From Citrobacter freundii (GTDB lineage Bacteria > Bacteroidota > Bacteroidia > Chitinophagales > Chitinophagaceae), in contig QFQQ01000026.1 of NCBI GenBank assembly GCA_003243445.1, positions 1 through 64,000 on the forward strand: 64,000 nt of DNA, given 5' to 3'. Position 1 is the stretch's first letter, and every line of letters starts with the position of its first letter. The notes under the pieces are model-generated. The model was not told the origin of the DNA. It saw only the letters and a list, made by a program, of their open reading frames with translations, and did no database searches. Shown one piece after another: positions 45,579 through 53,485 of this stretch. The translations under genes and the position numbers were made by a program.

Positions 45579-45950
45579 GCGGCCGATGTAAAACTGATCA
45601 ATGAGGAAAATGAAGTAGTGAGACATTGGATCAGGTAAGAACACATTTCAATCAGGCGCAATAAAATCTCATTCCGGTTTATTGAGTTCCGGCTTGGGGT
45701 TGCTTGTTTTCTTATTGCTGGTCTTTTTTATTCTGTCCATTCATTCTTTTTGCTTCTGATTTAAAATATAGTTTGGTCTCTCCCAGTGAAAGCCGAAAGA
45801 GAAATGCATCGCCTCCATCGGAAGGTTTGCTTGCATGCTCCTCCCGTGGAGGCGAATGCACAACACCTGGTGGTGTTTAAATCATGATCAGAGGTCAAAG
45901 ATCCTGTAACCACGATTGAAGGCCATGGGTAAAAAACAAAATGTTTAGGG
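45579..45950. other. 372-bp intergenic stretch with small inverted repeats
   Basis: No gene is visible. A 9-bp inverted repeat (TCGCCTCCA with TGGAGGCGA, about 45810-45855) surrounds a core, and a CACCTGGTGGTG palindrome follows near 45867. None of the array families is present. It separates the converging CarboxypepD_reg and GH16 genes, and the palindrome at 45951 closes it. Confidence 0.45.
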
Positions 45951-46000
45951 AAAATAACAAGGGAGGGCTGTTGATTTCAACAGCCCTCCCTTGTTATTTT
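45951..46000. terminator. Perfect 24-bp-arm palindrome, probable bidirectional terminator
   Basis: The arms 45951-45974 and 45977-46000 are exact complements around a TT centre (TTGATTTCAA). The GC-rich inner stem is GGGAGGGCTGTTGA. The outer parts AAAATAACAA and TTGTTATTTT give U-rich ends on both strands. It lies 28 bp after the stop of the minus-strand GH16 gene and faces the plus-strand gene as well. It has the same TGA-TT-TCA centre as the palindrome at 40547. Confidence 0.75.
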
Positions 46001-46028
46001 TTGATATAAAAGTGTTGTTCTGAGTTTG

Positions 46029-46808
46029 TCATTGCTGATACACACGCACATAGTCCACTTCCATTTTCTGAGGCCAGATATCTTCAGCCACACCTCTTGA
46101 ACCACCCCAGTTTCCGCCCACAGCAATATTCAGGATCAGGAACATTTTATTATCGAATGGCCATGCTTCATAGCCCGTATGATCATTCAGGAATGTAAAG
46201 AATGGTTTTCCGTCAACACCAATTTTCATGGTGTCTTTATTCCATTCCACGCTATAGACATGGAATTTTTCTGAAAGATCTTTCAGGTAAATAGAATCAG
46301 ACTTTTGCGTGTGAATGACGTGATTGTATTTTTTGCAATGGATCGTTCCAAAGACCATTCCCTGGTTATAGCCAACATGTTCCATGATGTCTATCTCTCC
46401 GTCATCCGGCCATTTGAGTTTTGGCACAGAACCCAGCATCCAGATCGCCGGCCAGGTGCCGAGACCTTTCGGGAGTTTTGCCCTTACTTCCACTTTACCA
46501 TACTGCCAATCGCCTTTATTCTTCGTCACCAGCCTGGCGGACGTGTACTTCTTTCCCTGCCAGTCTTCTTTACGCGCTTCTATGGTAAGAATACCCTTGT
46601 TTACCCTCGCATTCTCTATTCTTCCGGACGTATAATACTGCAGTTCGTTATTACCCCATCCATGACCGCCAACCTCGCCGGTCCATTTAGTGCTATCGGG
46701 CAGACCGCTGTAGTTGAATTCATCTGCCCAAACCAATTTCCATTTCTTCTCCTGGGAAAATGCAGCTGGAGTAATAAGCAGCAACATTGCGGCAAGTGTT
46801 AATCGCAT
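46029..46808 (-). CDS. Glycoside hydrolase family 16 beta-glucanase, secreted
   Basis: A 259-aa secreted enzyme that would cleave beta-1,3(4)-glucans such as laminarin or lichenan. Signal peptide MRLTLAAMLLLITPAAFSQ. The GH16 active site is GEIDIMEHVG, with E138 as nucleophile, D140 assisting and E143 as acid/base. The insertion before the last glutamate (EIDIME, not EIDIE) marks the laminarinase-type subgroup. The jelly-roll strand YVRVYQQ ends the protein, so no carbohydrate-binding module is attached. I prefer ATG 46808 over an in-frame ATG 20 codons upstream, because the signal peptide starts at 46808. Confidence 0.94.
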   Translation of the reverse strand: MRLTLAAMLLLITPAAFSQEKKWKLVWADEFNYSGLPDSTKWTGEVGGHGWGNNELQYYTSGRIENARVNKGILTIEARKEDWQGKKYTSARLVTKNKGDWQYGKVEVRAKLPKGLGTWPAIWMLGSVPKLKWPDDGEIDIMEHVGYNQGMVFGTIHCKKYNHVIHTQKSDSIYLKDLSEKFHVYSVEWNKDTMKIGVDGKPFFTFLNDHTGYEAWPFDNKMFLILNIAVGGNWGGSRGVAEDIWPQKMEVDYVRVYQQ

Positions 46809-46852
46809 GATCGTTGTATTAAAGTTAGAAGTTAATAAGGTTAAGATTTTAT

Positions 46853-46978
46853 GGTTCCAGAAGTTCAAGGGGTTCCAGAGGTTCCAGGGGTTGCTCCCCG
46901 AATTGCGGGGTGTATTAGTTTAGGAGGAATCTGTGAAACCTCTGGAACTTTTGGAACATCTGGAACTCCTGAAACCTT
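46853..46978. repeat. Family D inverted array, copy D3
   Basis: The left arm 46853-46900 (GGTTCCAGAAGTTCAAGGGG, then GGTTCCAGA) and the right arm 46933-46978 (GAAACCTCTGGAACTTTTGG and on) flank a core with CCCCGAATTGCGGGG. The right arm ends 2 bp before the stop codon of the amidase gene. Confidence 0.88.
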
Positions 46979-46980
46979 CT

Positions 46981-48615
46981 TCAGGCGAGAAATGCTTTCT
47001 TAAACGCAGGTACCTGTCTGTGTTTTGTAGCCTGTTCGTACGCATACGCTATCGAGATCAATACCGGCTCCTGAAATGCTTCCGCGAAAAATGAAAACCC
47101 TACCGGCAGATCATATACCATTCCGCAAGGAACAGAGATATGAGGATAGCCCGAGGCAGCTGCGGGTTGTGTCAGGAACACATTGCCCCAGCGATCCCCA
47201 TAGATCATGTCTATACTGCAGGCTGGCCCCATAGTTAGTCCGCAGATCGCATCGAGCTTATTTTCTTTCATCACGCTATCAATGATCTTCTTTGCCCCCT
47301 CGTGACTTTTTTGCAATGCCTGTTTGTATTTAGCATTATCCAATCCTTCCTTTTTTTGCGAACGTTCCAGCGTTTCCTGTTTGAAAAAAGGCATTGCTTT
47401 GGATTCGTTGCTTTTATTAAAAGCGATGACTTCTTCCAGCGATTTAACCTTTGCATTTGCCGACGCCAGGTAACGGTTCAGTCCATCTTTGAATTCGTAT
47501 TGCATTACCTCAAATTCGGCTTCTCCAAGATCATTGATCTTGTCAAGATATTCTATCTCCACAATTGCAGCACCTTGTTGCTTCAATATATCCAGCGCTT
47601 TTTCCTGTAGTGCATGCAGCAACGGATTATTGCCCTGCGGTTTCTTCTCAACGCCGATCCGTTTGCCGTTTAATCCGTCTTTTAAAAGGAATGATGTGTA
47701 ATCAGGAATACTGTAATTCGCCTTTTGTATACCATCTGTTGCTTTGTCTGCACTATCTGCACCTGCAATAACGTTCAGTAGTATGGCTGCATCTTTTACC
47801 GTTCTTGTCATCGGTCCCGCAGTATCCTGTGTGGCTGAAATCGGAATGATGCCTGTACGGCTGACAAGACCGACAGTTGGTTTTATACCAACGATACCAT
47901 TTACAGAAGAAGGACAGGTAATAGAACCATCCGTTTCTGTCCCAATTGCTACCGCACAAAGATTAGCAGATACCGCAACGCCTGACCCTGCGCTGGAGCC
48001 GCAGGGATTATGATCGATGATATAAGGGTTCTTTGTTTGTCCGCCGCGGCTGCTCCATCCCGAACATGACTGGCTGGAACGGAAATTAGCCCATTCGCTG
48101 AGATTGGTTTTACCAAGTATGACCGCACCTGCATCGCGTAATTTTTTTACAAGGAATGCATCATTTGCAGCGATATGGCCTTCCATGGCAAGTGAACCGG
48201 CAGTCGTTTGCATTTTACCGGCTGTGTCGATATTATCTTTCAACAGTACAGGGATACCATGCAATGGTCCCCGTAGCTTTCCTTTTTTGCGTTCTTCATC
48301 CAATGCGCGCGCCTCAAGAATGGCATCAGGATTCGTCTCGATCACTGAACGGAGATTTAAGCCTGACTGATCAATATCACCGATGCGCGCGAGATACAGG
48401 TCAGTCAACCTCTCAGCCGTGTATTGTCCTGAGGCCATTTTCTCCTGTAAAAAGGTAATGTCCGCTTCCTCCAGCTCAAAGGCTTTTGCGGCTGTATCAG
48501 CCGCGGCTTCTTTACCGGTTGCTGCTTGATCAAGTTTGCTCCGGCAGCCGGCCACAAGAGCCGTCATGCCCGCAGTTGCTAGGGTAGAAGTGGTCAGGAA
48601 ATCACGCCGTTTCAT
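46981..48615 (-). CDS. Amidase-signature hydrolase, Tat-exported lipoprotein
   Basis: A 544-aa amidase-signature enzyme that hydrolyses C-N bonds with a Ser-cisSer-Lys triad. K126 is in PVLLKDNID, the cis-serine is S207 in CGSSAGSG, and the nucleophile is S231 in TDGSITCPS. The N-terminus MKRRDFLTTS has the twin-arginine motif, and the LVAGC lipobox gives C24. It should therefore be folded before export and anchored as a lipoprotein. Substrates in this family range from fatty amides to peptides and cannot be guessed. A VOC-family gene lies 39 bp upstream on the same strand, so the two are probably co-transcribed. Confidence 0.92.
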   Translation of the reverse strand: MKRRDFLTTSTLATAGMTALVAGCRSKLDQAATGKEAAADTAAKAFELEEADITFLQEKMASGQYTAERLTDLYLARIGDIDQSGLNLRSVIETNPDAILEARALDEERKKGKLRGPLHGIPVLLKDNIDTAGKMQTTAGSLAMEGHIAANDAFLVKKLRDAGAVILGKTNLSEWANFRSSQSCSGWSSRGGQTKNPYIIDHNPCGSSAGSGVAVSANLCAVAIGTETDGSITCPSSVNGIVGIKPTVGLVSRTGIIPISATQDTAGPMTRTVKDAAILLNVIAGADSADKATDGIQKANYSIPDYTSFLLKDGLNGKRIGVEKKPQGNNPLLHALQEKALDILKQQGAAIVEIEYLDKINDLGEAEFEVMQYEFKDGLNRYLASANAKVKSLEEVIAFNKSNESKAMPFFKQETLERSQKKEGLDNAKYKQALQKSHEGAKKIIDSVMKENKLDAICGLTMGPACSIDMIYGDRWGNVFLTQPAAASGYPHISVPCGMVYDLPVGFSFFAEAFQEPVLISIAYAYEQATKHRQVPAFKKAFLA

Positions 48616-48654
48616 AATAAGGATTTGATCTGTGAAAGAATATGCTGAAAAATA

Positions 48655-49026
48655 TCATGCAGGATCAGGTGAATCGATCGGTTGCCATAGCTCGATCTTA
48701 TTGCCTTCCGGATCATACACCCAGGCAAAACGCCCATACGGTTCATCCTGGCGTTTTTCATCGATGCGAACTCCATCCGCTTTCAGTTCATTTAACAGTT
48801 CATCCAGGTCTGTCACCCGCAGGTTAAGCATGAATTGCTGATCCTTGTTGCCAAAATATTCTGTATCCTTTTTAAAAGGTGCAAACACCGTTGGTCCCTC
48901 TTTCTGATTCCAGGGAACATAGCTTTGTACAGAGTTGATACTAAAATGTTTTTCATACCACACAGCCAGTGTGTCTGGATCCTTTGCGCGGAAGAACAAA
49001 CCGCCGATACCGGTAACGTTAGCCAT
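48655..49026 (-). CDS. VOC superfamily (glyoxalase/bleomycin-resistance-like) protein
   Basis: A 123-aa single-domain VOC protein with the paired beta-alpha-beta-beta-beta modules. GLFFRAKDPDTLAVWYEKHF opens the first half. DPEGNKIELWQPID, with the usual metal-binding glutamate, closes the second half. Members bind a metal and act as glyoxalases, dioxygenases or antibiotic-binding proteins, and the specific role is unknown. It lies directly upstream of the amidase gene, in the same transcript by position. Confidence 0.88.
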   Translation of the reverse strand: MANVTGIGGLFFRAKDPDTLAVWYEKHFSINSVQSYVPWNQKEGPTVFAPFKKDTEYFGNKDQQFMLNLRVTDLDELLNELKADGVRIDEKRQDEPYGRFAWVYDPEGNKIELWQPIDSPDPA

Positions 49027-49076
49027 AATACAGAGTTGTTTTAATTAGACAGCAAAAAAAATATGCCTGTACTAAG

Positions 49077-49220
49077 CTAAGAGAATAAAAGAGAAAAAGA
49101 GATAAAAAGAGGAAGGAAATGACGGGTATATAAACGAACCATTCTCCCAAAAACAAAAAGAGTGATCAGTTCTGAAAGCTGACCACTCTTTTCTCTCTTT
49201 CCCTCCTTTAACTCTTAGTT
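49077..49220. repeat. Degenerate inverted purine array around the gdhA terminator
   Basis: A left arm of AAGAGAA-type units, about 49077-49120 (CTAAGAGAATAAAAGAG), faces a right arm CTCTCTTTCCCTCC plus TTTAACTCTTAG at about 49190-49218. A lone copy of the right-arm sequence, with TTTAACTCTTAGTTAT, occurs upstream of lysC at about 42835-42850. It may be an eighth, less regular repeat family. Confidence 0.5.
49155..49193 (-). terminator. Intrinsic terminator of gdhA
   Basis: Read on the minus strand, AAAAGAGTGGTCAG pairs with CTGATCACTCTTTTT (one mismatch) around a short CTTTCAGAA loop, ending in a T-run. It lies about 26 bp after the gdhA stop codon. Confidence 0.85.
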
Positions 49221-50637
49221 ATGGGAAGATGCCGAGTTCCGCGTAACTGGTAGCTACCTTGTTGATAGCAACAACGTAAGCCGCTGTACGCATATTTGGA
49301 ATATCAGGATTATTTTTCCATTCGTTCATGATCTCGTGGGTTGCGGTGATCATGGTTTCTTCCAGGCCGCTGTATACGAGGTCAACTTCGTCAGCTCCGT
49401 GAACGATGTATTCTTTTTCTTTCGGGCTCATTTTTTTGCCGGAAAGATTTTCCATTTGTCCAACGATGTGCGCATTCATGTTTTCGTTGAAGCGTTTTTC
49501 CATACGTCCGTAACGAACGTGGCTAAGATTCTTCAACCATTCGAAATAAGAAACCGTCACACCACCGGCGTTCAGGTACATATCCGGAACAACGATGATC
49601 CCTTTTTTGGTGAACACTTCATCTGCTTCAGGCGTCAAAGGTCCGTTGGCAGCTTCGCCGATGATCTTTGCTTTTACGCGTGGAGCATTTTCGCCGTTGA
49701 TCACGTTCTCGAGGGCGGCTGGGATCAGGATATCGCATTCGAGTTCGAGTGCGTCTGTGTTCTTTGCAAGATTTTTAGCACCAGGGAAATCAAGAATAGA
49801 ACCTGTTTTCTTTCTGTGGTTGAATACCTCATCCACATCCAGTCCTTTATCACTGTAGATCGCACCTTCATATTCTGCAAGAGCGACGATGACAGCGCCT
49901 GCGTTCTGGAAGAATTTGGCAGAGTGATAACCTACGTTACCAAGGCCTTGTACCACGATACGTTTGCCTTCCACACCAACGGACATTTTCAGTCTTTCCA
50001 TGATATCCGGCATATTGCAGACTTCACGCAGGCCGAAGAAAACGCCCAGGCCGGTTGCTTCGCGACGGCCACGAACGCCACCCTGAGATACAGGCTTACC
50101 GGTTACGCAGCCAGCTGCATCGATCTCACCCGGATGCATGGTAGTGTATGTGTCGAGGATCCAGGCCATTTCACGTTCACCGGTTCCGTAGTCAGGAGCA
50201 GGTACATCGGTGCCTGGCCCGATGAATTTCTTTTTGATCAGTTCTGAGGTGTAACGGCGGGTGATCTTTTCCAGTTCGAACGGAGTGTATTCTCGCGGAT
50301 TGATCTTGATACCGCCTTTACCTCCACCAAAAGGTACGTTTACGATCGCGCATTTGTAGGTCATCAATGCAGCGAGCGCCATCACTTCATCCTGGTTTAC
50401 TTCCGCGGCAAAACGGATACCTCCTTTACATGGCGTTTTATGATGCGAGTGTTGAACGCGGTAGGCTTCGATCACTTCGATCGCACCGGAATCTCTTTTA
50501 ACCGGGAATTTCATACTGTAGATCGCGTTGCAAGCCTTGATCTGCTCAAGAATACCCGGATCCCACTTCGTGAACTTTGCTGCCTTGTCGAAACTTTTCT
50601 CAACAGCGTTAAAAAAACTGTAATGCTTTTCTGACAT
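49219..50637 (-). CDS. gdhA: Glu/Leu/Phe/Val dehydrogenase (glutamate dehydrogenase)
   Basis: A 472-aa enzyme that interconverts glutamate and 2-oxoglutarate with NAD(P)H. The N-terminal substrate domain has K71 in PCKGGIRF, K95 in MTYKCAIVN, and catalytic K107 in PFGGGKGGI. The nucleotide-binding fold follows with VQGLGNVGYHSA near residue 227. The sequence is closest in style to the Glu/Leu/Phe/Val group of about 420-480 aa. Glutamate is the likeliest substrate, but a branched-chain amino acid cannot be ruled out. It is a single-gene unit with its own terminator. An inverted repeat sits about 33 bp upstream of the ATG. Confidence 0.93.
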   Translation of the reverse strand: MSEKHYSFFNAVEKSFDKAAKFTKWDPGILEQIKACNAIYSMKFPVKRDSGAIEVIEAYRVQHSHHKTPCKGGIRFAAEVNQDEVMALAALMTYKCAIVNVPFGGGKGGIKINPREYTPFELEKITRRYTSELIKKKFIGPGTDVPAPDYGTGEREMAWILDTYTTMHPGEIDAAGCVTGKPVSQGGVRGRREATGLGVFFGLREVCNMPDIMERLKMSVGVEGKRIVVQGLGNVGYHSAKFFQNAGAVIVALAEYEGAIYSDKGLDVDEVFNHRKKTGSILDFPGAKNLAKNTDALELECDILIPAALENVINGENAPRVKAKIIGEAANGPLTPEADEVFTKKGIIVVPDMYLNAGGVTVSYFEWLKNLSHVRYGRMEKRFNENMNAHIVGQMENLSGKKMSPKEKEYIVHGADEVDLVYSGLEETMITATHEIMNEWKNNPDIPNMRTAAYVVAINKVATSYAELGIFP

Positions 50638-50669
50638 GATTCAAATTTTAATTTTCGAATAGCAATCGG

Positions 50670-50697
50670 CGCAAAACAAACTTTAGTTTGTTTTGCG
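50670..50697 (-). promoter_or_regulatory. Perfect inverted repeat upstream of gdhA, candidate operator
   Basis: CGCAAAACAAACT and AGTTTGTTTTGCG form exact 13-bp arms around a TT centre. On the minus strand the centre reads TAAAGTTTG, close to the TAnnTTTG promoter element but one base longer. A regulator bound here could block gdhA. It could also be a weak terminator of the ccm operon, but it has no U-tract. Confidence 0.45.
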
Positions 50698-50700
50698 TAT

Positions 50701-50820
50701 TAAGTAAAAAGTCAAAATTAAAAAGTAAAAAAAGCAGCACGATAAGATGAAACTGCTCTGATCTAACGAAAGATATTTTTACTTTTTACTTTTTAATTTT
50801 GACTTCACTTCTGACTTAAT
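50701..50820. repeat. Family A inverted array between ccmD and gdhA
   Basis: The A-rich arm 50701-50733 and the T-rich arm 50774-50820 flank a core of about 40 bp. The T-rich arm reaches the stop codon of ccmD (minus strand), which lies within its last units. Confidence 0.86.
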
Positions 50821-51031
50821 CTTTTTCAAGTCGTGCGATCTTCCTGTCCAATCTTATCAGGTACAGGAACAACCCCACCAGTATCGTCGTCATCACCGCG
50901 ATCACTACATAAATACGGCCATTGCTGCGCATGGTTTCGCCGAAAGCTGATTCGGGTTTGCCCTGGGCATTGAGAGCCGTGGTGAATGCGAGCACTATAA
51001 ACAGGGAAAGCAGTGATTTTATTTTTCTCAT
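50816..51031 (-). CDS. ccmD: CcmD-like cytochrome c maturation subunit
   Basis: A 71-aa protein with an N-terminal hydrophobic signal-like stretch (LLSLFIVLAFTTALNAQ), a second helix (IYVVIAVMTTILVGLFLYLI) and a charged tail (RLDRKIARLEKD). This matches the small CcmD/CcoQ-like proteins found after ccmC in Bacteroidota. I start it at ATG 51031 because it overlaps the ccmC stop in an ATGA arrangement, a sign of coupled translation. A longer start at 51055 is possible. It would help release holo-CcmE in heme delivery, by family analogy. Confidence 0.78.
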   Translation of the reverse strand: MRKIKSLLSLFIVLAFTTALNAQGKPESAFGETMRSNGRIYVVIAVMTTILVGLFLYLIRLDRKIARLEKD

Positions 51032-51756
51032 GCGGTCATTCTTTTTTCTTTCCATAAACTCAGGCGTATTTTAAGGGTGGCGATCCATACACCGAGCAAT
51101 GCCCAGCCGATGAATGCGGGTAACTCTACTACGCGCATTTCCGGTATCACATCATTAAAGTTCATTGCAGGATTACCTTCCTGTCCCGGATGCAGGCTTG
51201 GCAGCAAGCGGGGGATGATCCATATTGATGGAAATAACATCGCGTACGCAAAGATGTTGTATACGCCGCTTATTCTTGCGCGTTTGTCCATATCTGAAAT
51301 GGAATCACGCAACACGAGATAAGCGAAATAGATCAGTATGGCAATTGCAGCACCGATCAGTTTGGGTTCGCGGGCAAGTGCGCCGAACGACTGGAATAAT
51401 GGGTTATTCGGGTCTGCCCAGGTATAACTCATCCAGATCGCGCCGGTGGAGTATCCCAATAAAGCGAATACGATCCCCACCACAGCATACTGCCTGGCGT
51501 AAATATCATATTTCAGGTCGAAAGTGCGGAGATAACGAATAGAGTTCACCACTGAAACCGTGAACAGCGTCATCATGGACATCCACATACCCACGTGAAA
51601 GAACAGGTTGCGGCTGGTTTCTTCCAGGGCAGGCAGGTCAGGGATCTTTACAGTAAGGCCTTTGATGAAAGTAAACAACAGTAACACGATACAAAGTATC
51701 TTCCACCACCACTTAGCAAGAGTATTTTTCTGACGGTTCATTGGTTTGTCTTTCAA
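51028..51756 (-). CDS. ccmC: Heme exporter subunit CcmC
   Basis: A 242-aa integral membrane protein of the heme-handling family with six predicted helices. The tryptophan-rich heme loop is represented by GAIWMSYTWADPNNP (near residues 103-118), and histidine ligands flank it. It loads heme onto CcmE for attachment to c-type cytochromes. The frame has two ATG codons close together (51756 and 51741), so the true start is uncertain by five residues. It overlaps ccmD by 4 bp and follows ccmB after 166 bp of family A repeat. Confidence 0.88.
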   Translation of the reverse strand: MKDKPMNRQKNTLAKWWWKILCIVLLLFTFIKGLTVKIPDLPALEETSRNLFFHVGMWMSMMTLFTVSVVNSIRYLRTFDLKYDIYARQYAVVGIVFALLGYSTGAIWMSYTWADPNNPLFQSFGALAREPKLIGAAIAILIYFAYLVLRDSISDMDKRARISGVYNIFAYAMLFPSIWIIPRLLPSLHPGQEGNPAMNFNDVIPEMRVVELPAFIGWALLGVWIATLKIRLSLWKEKRMTA

Positions 51757-51841
51757 TTAGAAAGGAGGCCGAAAAGTGCACAAAATTAAGGCGGCCCGTT
51801 GAATCCCATATAAAATTTCCGTTTTGGGAAAGTTCTGCCGG

Positions 51842-51920
51842 AAAAAAGTCAAAAGTAAAAAGTAAAAATTCAAAAAGGGAGACTGTTTTTTTGAATTTTT
51901 ACTTTTTACTTTTGAATTAT
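51842..51920. repeat. Family A inverted array between ccmB and ccmC
   Basis: The A-rich arm 51842-51876 and the T-rich arm 51885-51920 are almost touching, with a loop of only about 10 bp. The T-rich arm reaches to about 3 bp from the stop codon of ccmB (51923). It sits inside what should be a ccm operon. Confidence 0.88.
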
Positions 51921-51922
51921 AC

Positions 51923-52579
51923 TCAGTCTTTCCAAAGAAAGGGGAAAAGAATTACAGAAAGAATGATCACCATTACATCAAGCGCCACCAAAAGCAATAC
52001 ATTGCTGGCATGAATGGTCAGGATCGGGTTGAAGGCGGCATTGGAAATCTTCATCAGTAACAGCAACTGGGGAATGATCAGTGGAAAACCGAGCACCGCC
52101 ATAATGGCCGCATTCTGCTGCGCCCGGGCAGCGATCGCTGCCAGGAAGGTAAAGATCAGGCTGAGGCTCCAGCCCCCCAGCAAAACCAGCCCGATAAAAG
52201 CCCACACTTTCACCATCGGATTGCCAAAAAACATGGTAAATAAAAGCAGGCTCAGCAAGCTCATCAGCAGCATCAGCCCCGAATTGAAGAGCAGCTTGGC
52301 CAGCACAAAATTGCCCGGCGATGACACCGAATAAAAATAAAGCATCCGGCCCTTGCTCTCCTGTAAAAAGCTTTTAGCCACCGCATTGATGCAGATAAAC
52401 AGCTGTATTACCCAGAAAAGCCCATTCCAGACACGGCTTTCCGGCTCATCAATGGCCATGAACAGCACGAATACCGTCGCCCCGATATATAATAAAATCC
52501 CGTAGAAGCTGTATTGCTGGCGGATCTCGAGGAGGAGATCTTTCTTGAAAAGTGTATATATCTGGCGGATGGTGTTCAT
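51923..52579 (-). CDS. ccmB: Heme exporter subunit CcmB
   Basis: A 218-aa membrane protein with six predicted helices and the start typical of CcmB (LFKKDLLLEIRQQ, then YGILLYIGATVFVLF). With the ATPase CcmA it forms an ABC exporter for cytochrome c maturation. CcmA is not next to it and is not in the window. The predicted -7 box TACCTTTG is at 52597-52590, and the TTG element (52621-52619, 21 bases away) lies inside a family A repeat. The start is therefore only a few bases after the predicted transcription start. Confidence 0.9.
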   Translation of the reverse strand: MNTIRQIYTLFKKDLLLEIRQQYSFYGILLYIGATVFVLFMAIDEPESRVWNGLFWVIQLFICINAVAKSFLQESKGRMLYFYSVSSPGNFVLAKLLFNSGLMLLMSLLSLLLFTMFFGNPMVKVWAFIGLVLLGGWSLSLIFTFLAAIAARAQQNAAIMAVLGFPLIIPQLLLLMKISNAAFNPILTIHASNVLLLVALDVMVIILSVILFPFLWKD

Positions 52580-52590
52580 TTACAGCGGGC

Positions 52591-52708
52591 AAAGGTAAAA
52601 AAGTCAAAAGTAAAAAGTCAAAAGTAAAAAATAGAGCCTGCTTGCCTGTAAATGTCGCCCTGTCTGGCGGAGTCTATTTTTTACTTTTTACTTTTGAATT
52701 TTTACTTC
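52591..52708. repeat. Family A inverted array between tdk and ccmB
   Basis: The A-rich arm 52591-52632 contains the TTG element of the ccmB promoter. The T-rich arm 52674-52708 contains the tdk stop codon and its last lysine codon. The core of about 40 bp is unique and starts and ends with an ATAGA/TCTAT pair. Confidence 0.88.
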
Positions 52709-53271
52709 TTCTGATGGTAGCAGATCCTGCACCTCGGTTCATACACATCCTTTGCGCCCAGCATCACCTGGTCATCATTTGGGATCTTCCTGTATGAGTA
52801 ATTTGCAATATGGCCGCACACCACGCAGATCGCATGCAGCTTGGTCACATAGTCGGCTTTTGCCATAATGAAGGGCATCTGTCCGAAGGGTTTACCGGTG
52901 AAATCCATATCAAGGCCGGCCACGATCACCCTCATTCCGCGATAGGCAAGTTCATCGCAAACATTGGGCAGTTCGTTATCGAAGAACTGCGCTTCATCGA
53001 TCCCTATCACATCCACGTCCTGTGCAAGCAGTAGTATTTTTTGTGAATTGTCGATTGGTGTAGAAAGGATCGCATTGGTATCATGCGATACGATATTCAT
53101 TTCATCATACCGGGTATCCACCGCCGGTTTGAAGATCTCCACTTTCAGATTGGCGATCTTCACGCGTTTCAACCTTCTGATCAGTTCTTCTGTTTTTCCG
53201 CTGAACATTGATCCGCAGATCACTTCTATCCATCCGCGGCGCTCACCCGTGACGTTGGGTTCGATAAACAT
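52702..53271 (-). CDS. tdk: Thymidine kinase
   Basis: A 189-aa type II thymidine kinase that salvages thymidine with ATP. The P-loop is GSMFSGKT at residues 20-27, and the DEAQFF motif (near 94) carries the catalytic carboxylate and lid contact. Four cysteines bind structural zinc: C149, C152, C181 and C184. The reading frame ends QKK-stop, and the last AAG-TAA comes from a family A unit, so the array supplies the final lysine and the stop. It is a single gene on the minus strand. Confidence 0.96.
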   Translation of the reverse strand: MFIEPNVTGERRGWIEVICGSMFSGKTEELIRRLKRVKIANLKVEIFKPAVDTRYDEMNIVSHDTNAILSTPIDNSQKILLLAQDVDVIGIDEAQFFDNELPNVCDELAYRGMRVIVAGLDMDFTGKPFGQMPFIMAKADYVTKLHAICVVCGHIANYSYRKIPNDDQVMLGAKDVYEPRCRICYHQKK

Positions 53272-53321
53272 TGTTAAGATTTTAAATTCCGGAACGCGTA
53301 ATTAGTTAATTGGCAAAGTGT

Positions 53322-53354
53322 TTGTAATTTCATTCGCGCGGAGAATTACCTTTG
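53322..53354 (+). promoter_or_regulatory. Candidate promoter for the coiled-coil protein gene
   Basis: TTG at 53322-53324 and TACCTTTG at 53347-53354 have a 22-base spacing. The family A array at 53375-53470 lies between this promoter and the ATG at 53486, so the mRNA leader would carry the long hairpin. Confidence 0.4.
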
Positions 53355-53374
53355 ATTTGCAATTAACAATTACC

Positions 53375-53470
53375 TAAAGTCAAAAATCAAAATTAAAAAT
53401 TAAAAAATGGCATCAGTAAGACATAAATCTTAGTGAGCTTTTTTACTTTTTACTTTTGAATTTTTACTTT
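53375..53470. repeat. Family A inverted array upstream of the coiled-coil protein gene
   Basis: The A-rich arm 53375-53407 (units AAAGTCA, AAAATCA and AAATTAA) and the T-rich arm 53438-53470 flank a core with GGCATCAGTAAGACATAAAT. It lies in the leader region rather than at a stop codon, unlike most copies. Confidence 0.85.
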
Positions 53471-53485
53471 GCCAAAAGTAGCGTA

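Noticed and set aside
49336..50247. A 303-codon open frame opposite gdhA
   Set aside because: It is antisense to a complete glutamate dehydrogenase, and its translation is rich in Phe and Cys with no recognisable motif.
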